Position numbers and translations under genes: made by a program
Source: Rhynchopus sp. YZ270_cl-10
Taxonomy: Eukaryota > Euglenozoa > Diplonemea > Diplonemida > Diplonemidae
Length of the DNA stretch: 64,000 bases
Direction of reading: 5' to 3'
Assembly: GCA_964035575.1 (NCBI GenBank)
Contig: OZ037859.1
Span: forward strand, 1,302,001-1,366,000
Shown: positions 63,282-64,000 of the stretch, piece by piece
How the letters are laid out: each line of letters opens with the position of its first letter
How positions within the stretch are numbered: position 1 is the first letter of the stretch
The notes under the pieces: model-generated
Told to the model about the DNA's origin: nothing
The model's database searches: none
Seen by the model: the letters and a program-made list of their open reading frames with translations, nothing else

Positions 63282-64000
63282 ATGCGTACCCTGTCCCTTG
63301 TTGTGTGTGCCCTCCTGGCGAGCCAGGCCCACGGATACTCCGAGCAGTACGTGCGTGCCAACTCGCAGCTTCTGTGGAACACCTTCAAGGCCGATCACGG
63401 GAAGCAGTACTCGAGCATCGCGGAGGAGCAGCGCCGCTACGGGATCTTCACCGCCAACATGCTGAAGGCGTCCCGTTTCGAGAAGGAGCAGACGAAGGGA
63501 GCCCAGTTCGGGATGAACGTGTTCTCTGACATGTCCGCTGCTGAGTTCAAGTCGTACCACAACATGAAGGTGGAGAAGAAGCAGTCGCCCCCTGCCATGT
63601 TCACTGAGGAGCAGGTGGCCGTCGCCGCCGACTCGAAGGACTGGAGATCCGCTGGCGCCGTGACCCACGTGAAGAACCAGGCACAGTGCGGATCGTGCTG
63701 GGCATTCTCCACCACCGGAGGAATTGAGGGACAGTGGCAGCTGTCTGGCAAGACCCTGACCTCGGTGTCCGAGCAGGAGCTTGTGTCGTGCGACAAGGTC
63801 GACCAGGGCTGCAACGGAGGTCTGATGGACAACGCCCTGAAGTGGCTGATCTCGAACCACAACGGAGACATCGTGACTGAGGACTCCTACCCCTACAAGT
63901 CGGGCACCGGAATCCGCCACGACTGCGAGTCCGTGACCGGCAAGCCCGTCGGAGCCACCATCTCGTCGTACAAGGACATCACCCACACCGAGGCACAGAT
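63282..64000 (+). CDS. Cathepsin L-like cysteine protease (C1A), 3' partial
   Basis: The frame runs open to the window end (239 residues seen). A secretion signal (MRTLSLVVCALLASQAHG) is followed by an I29-type propeptide (about 25-90, with YGIFTANM and FGMNVFSDMSAAEF in the ERFNIN/GNFD positions). The mature domain starts near residue 118 (DWRSAGAVTHVKNQ). The oxyanion-hole Gln and catalytic Cys139 lie in NQAQCGSCWAFS; QELVSCD and GCNGGLMDNAL are also typical. The catalytic His and Asn would lie past the window. The product is probably a secreted or lysosomal digestive protease. Codons are strongly biased (Lys AAG, Gln CAG, Glu GAG and Asn AAC throughout), unlike most neighbours, suggesting high expression. 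Confidence 0.96.
   Translation, partial: MRTLSLVVCALLASQAHGYSEQYVRANSQLLWNTFKADHGKQYSSIAEEQRRYGIFTANMLKASRFEKEQTKGAQFGMNVFSDMSAAEFKSYHNMKVEKKQSPPAMFTEEQVAVAADSKDWRSAGAVTHVKNQAQCGSCWAFSTTGGIEGQWQLSGKTLTSVSEQELVSCDKVDQGCNGGLMDNALKWLISNHNGDIVTEDSYPYKSGTGIRHDCESVTGKPVGATISSYKDITHTEAQ

Overview
Nuclear DNA of a eukaryotic protist. The genes carry short spliceosomal introns, and the products are eukaryote-specific: a WASH-complex FAM21 head, copine, a ubiquitin protease with a prenylation motif, tRNA 2'-phosphotransferase, a TMEM43-like protein and an N-myristoylation motif. TAA, TAG and TGA all end genes, so the code looks standard. The long-form pyrophosphate-dependent phosphofructokinase suggests an anaerobic lineage such as a metamonad. 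That placement is inference; the species cannot be told from the sequence. I see no rRNA, no convincing tRNA, no CRISPR and no virus-like element.

Layout. Thirteen protein genes are supported and all lie on the + strand: ankyrin/F-box protein (1-5084, 5' end outside the window), small MGC-start orphan (7885-8805), USP-family deubiquitinase (10862-12184), Tpt1 (15925-16536), FAM21-like protein (16796-19650), possible axonemal orphan (21568-22377), disordered/coiled orphan (23034-24446), receptor adenylate cyclase (27981-31139), copine (33700-36093), coiled-coil/C2 protein (37397-40983), TMEM43-like protein (41685-43531), nucleotidyltransferase-glucuronokinase fusion (54138-56103), double PPi-PFK (57395-60826) and the start of a cathepsin L-like protease (63282 to the window end); counting the last, partial gene makes fourteen. 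Fifteen introns were resolved by frame. Most are 45-127 nt, and thirteen begin GTATG.

Intergenic DNA is AT-rich, full of homopolymer runs, and makes up about half of the window. It contains four non-autonomous DNA transposons recognisable by terminal repeats and target duplications: one MULE-like, one hAT-like and two piggyBac-like. It also holds several short dispersed repeats. The most striking are hairpins that share an apical loop ACGAGAG on different but compensated stems, nearly one per 2 kb, always on the same strand as the genes. From 43.5 to 54.1 kb there is a stretch without genes that is packed with these hairpins and a 1.37 kb piggyBac-like element.

The genes do not form one pathway. 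Themes are membrane and endosome trafficking or signalling (FAM21, copine, cyclase, C2 protein, lipid-anchored USP and MGC protein) and sugar metabolism (glucuronokinase fusion next to the double PPi-PFK). The main novelties are a PPi-PFK with a dead half fused to a live half, a FAM21 head on a Nopp140-like tail without LFa motifs, and the ACGAGAG hairpin superfamily.
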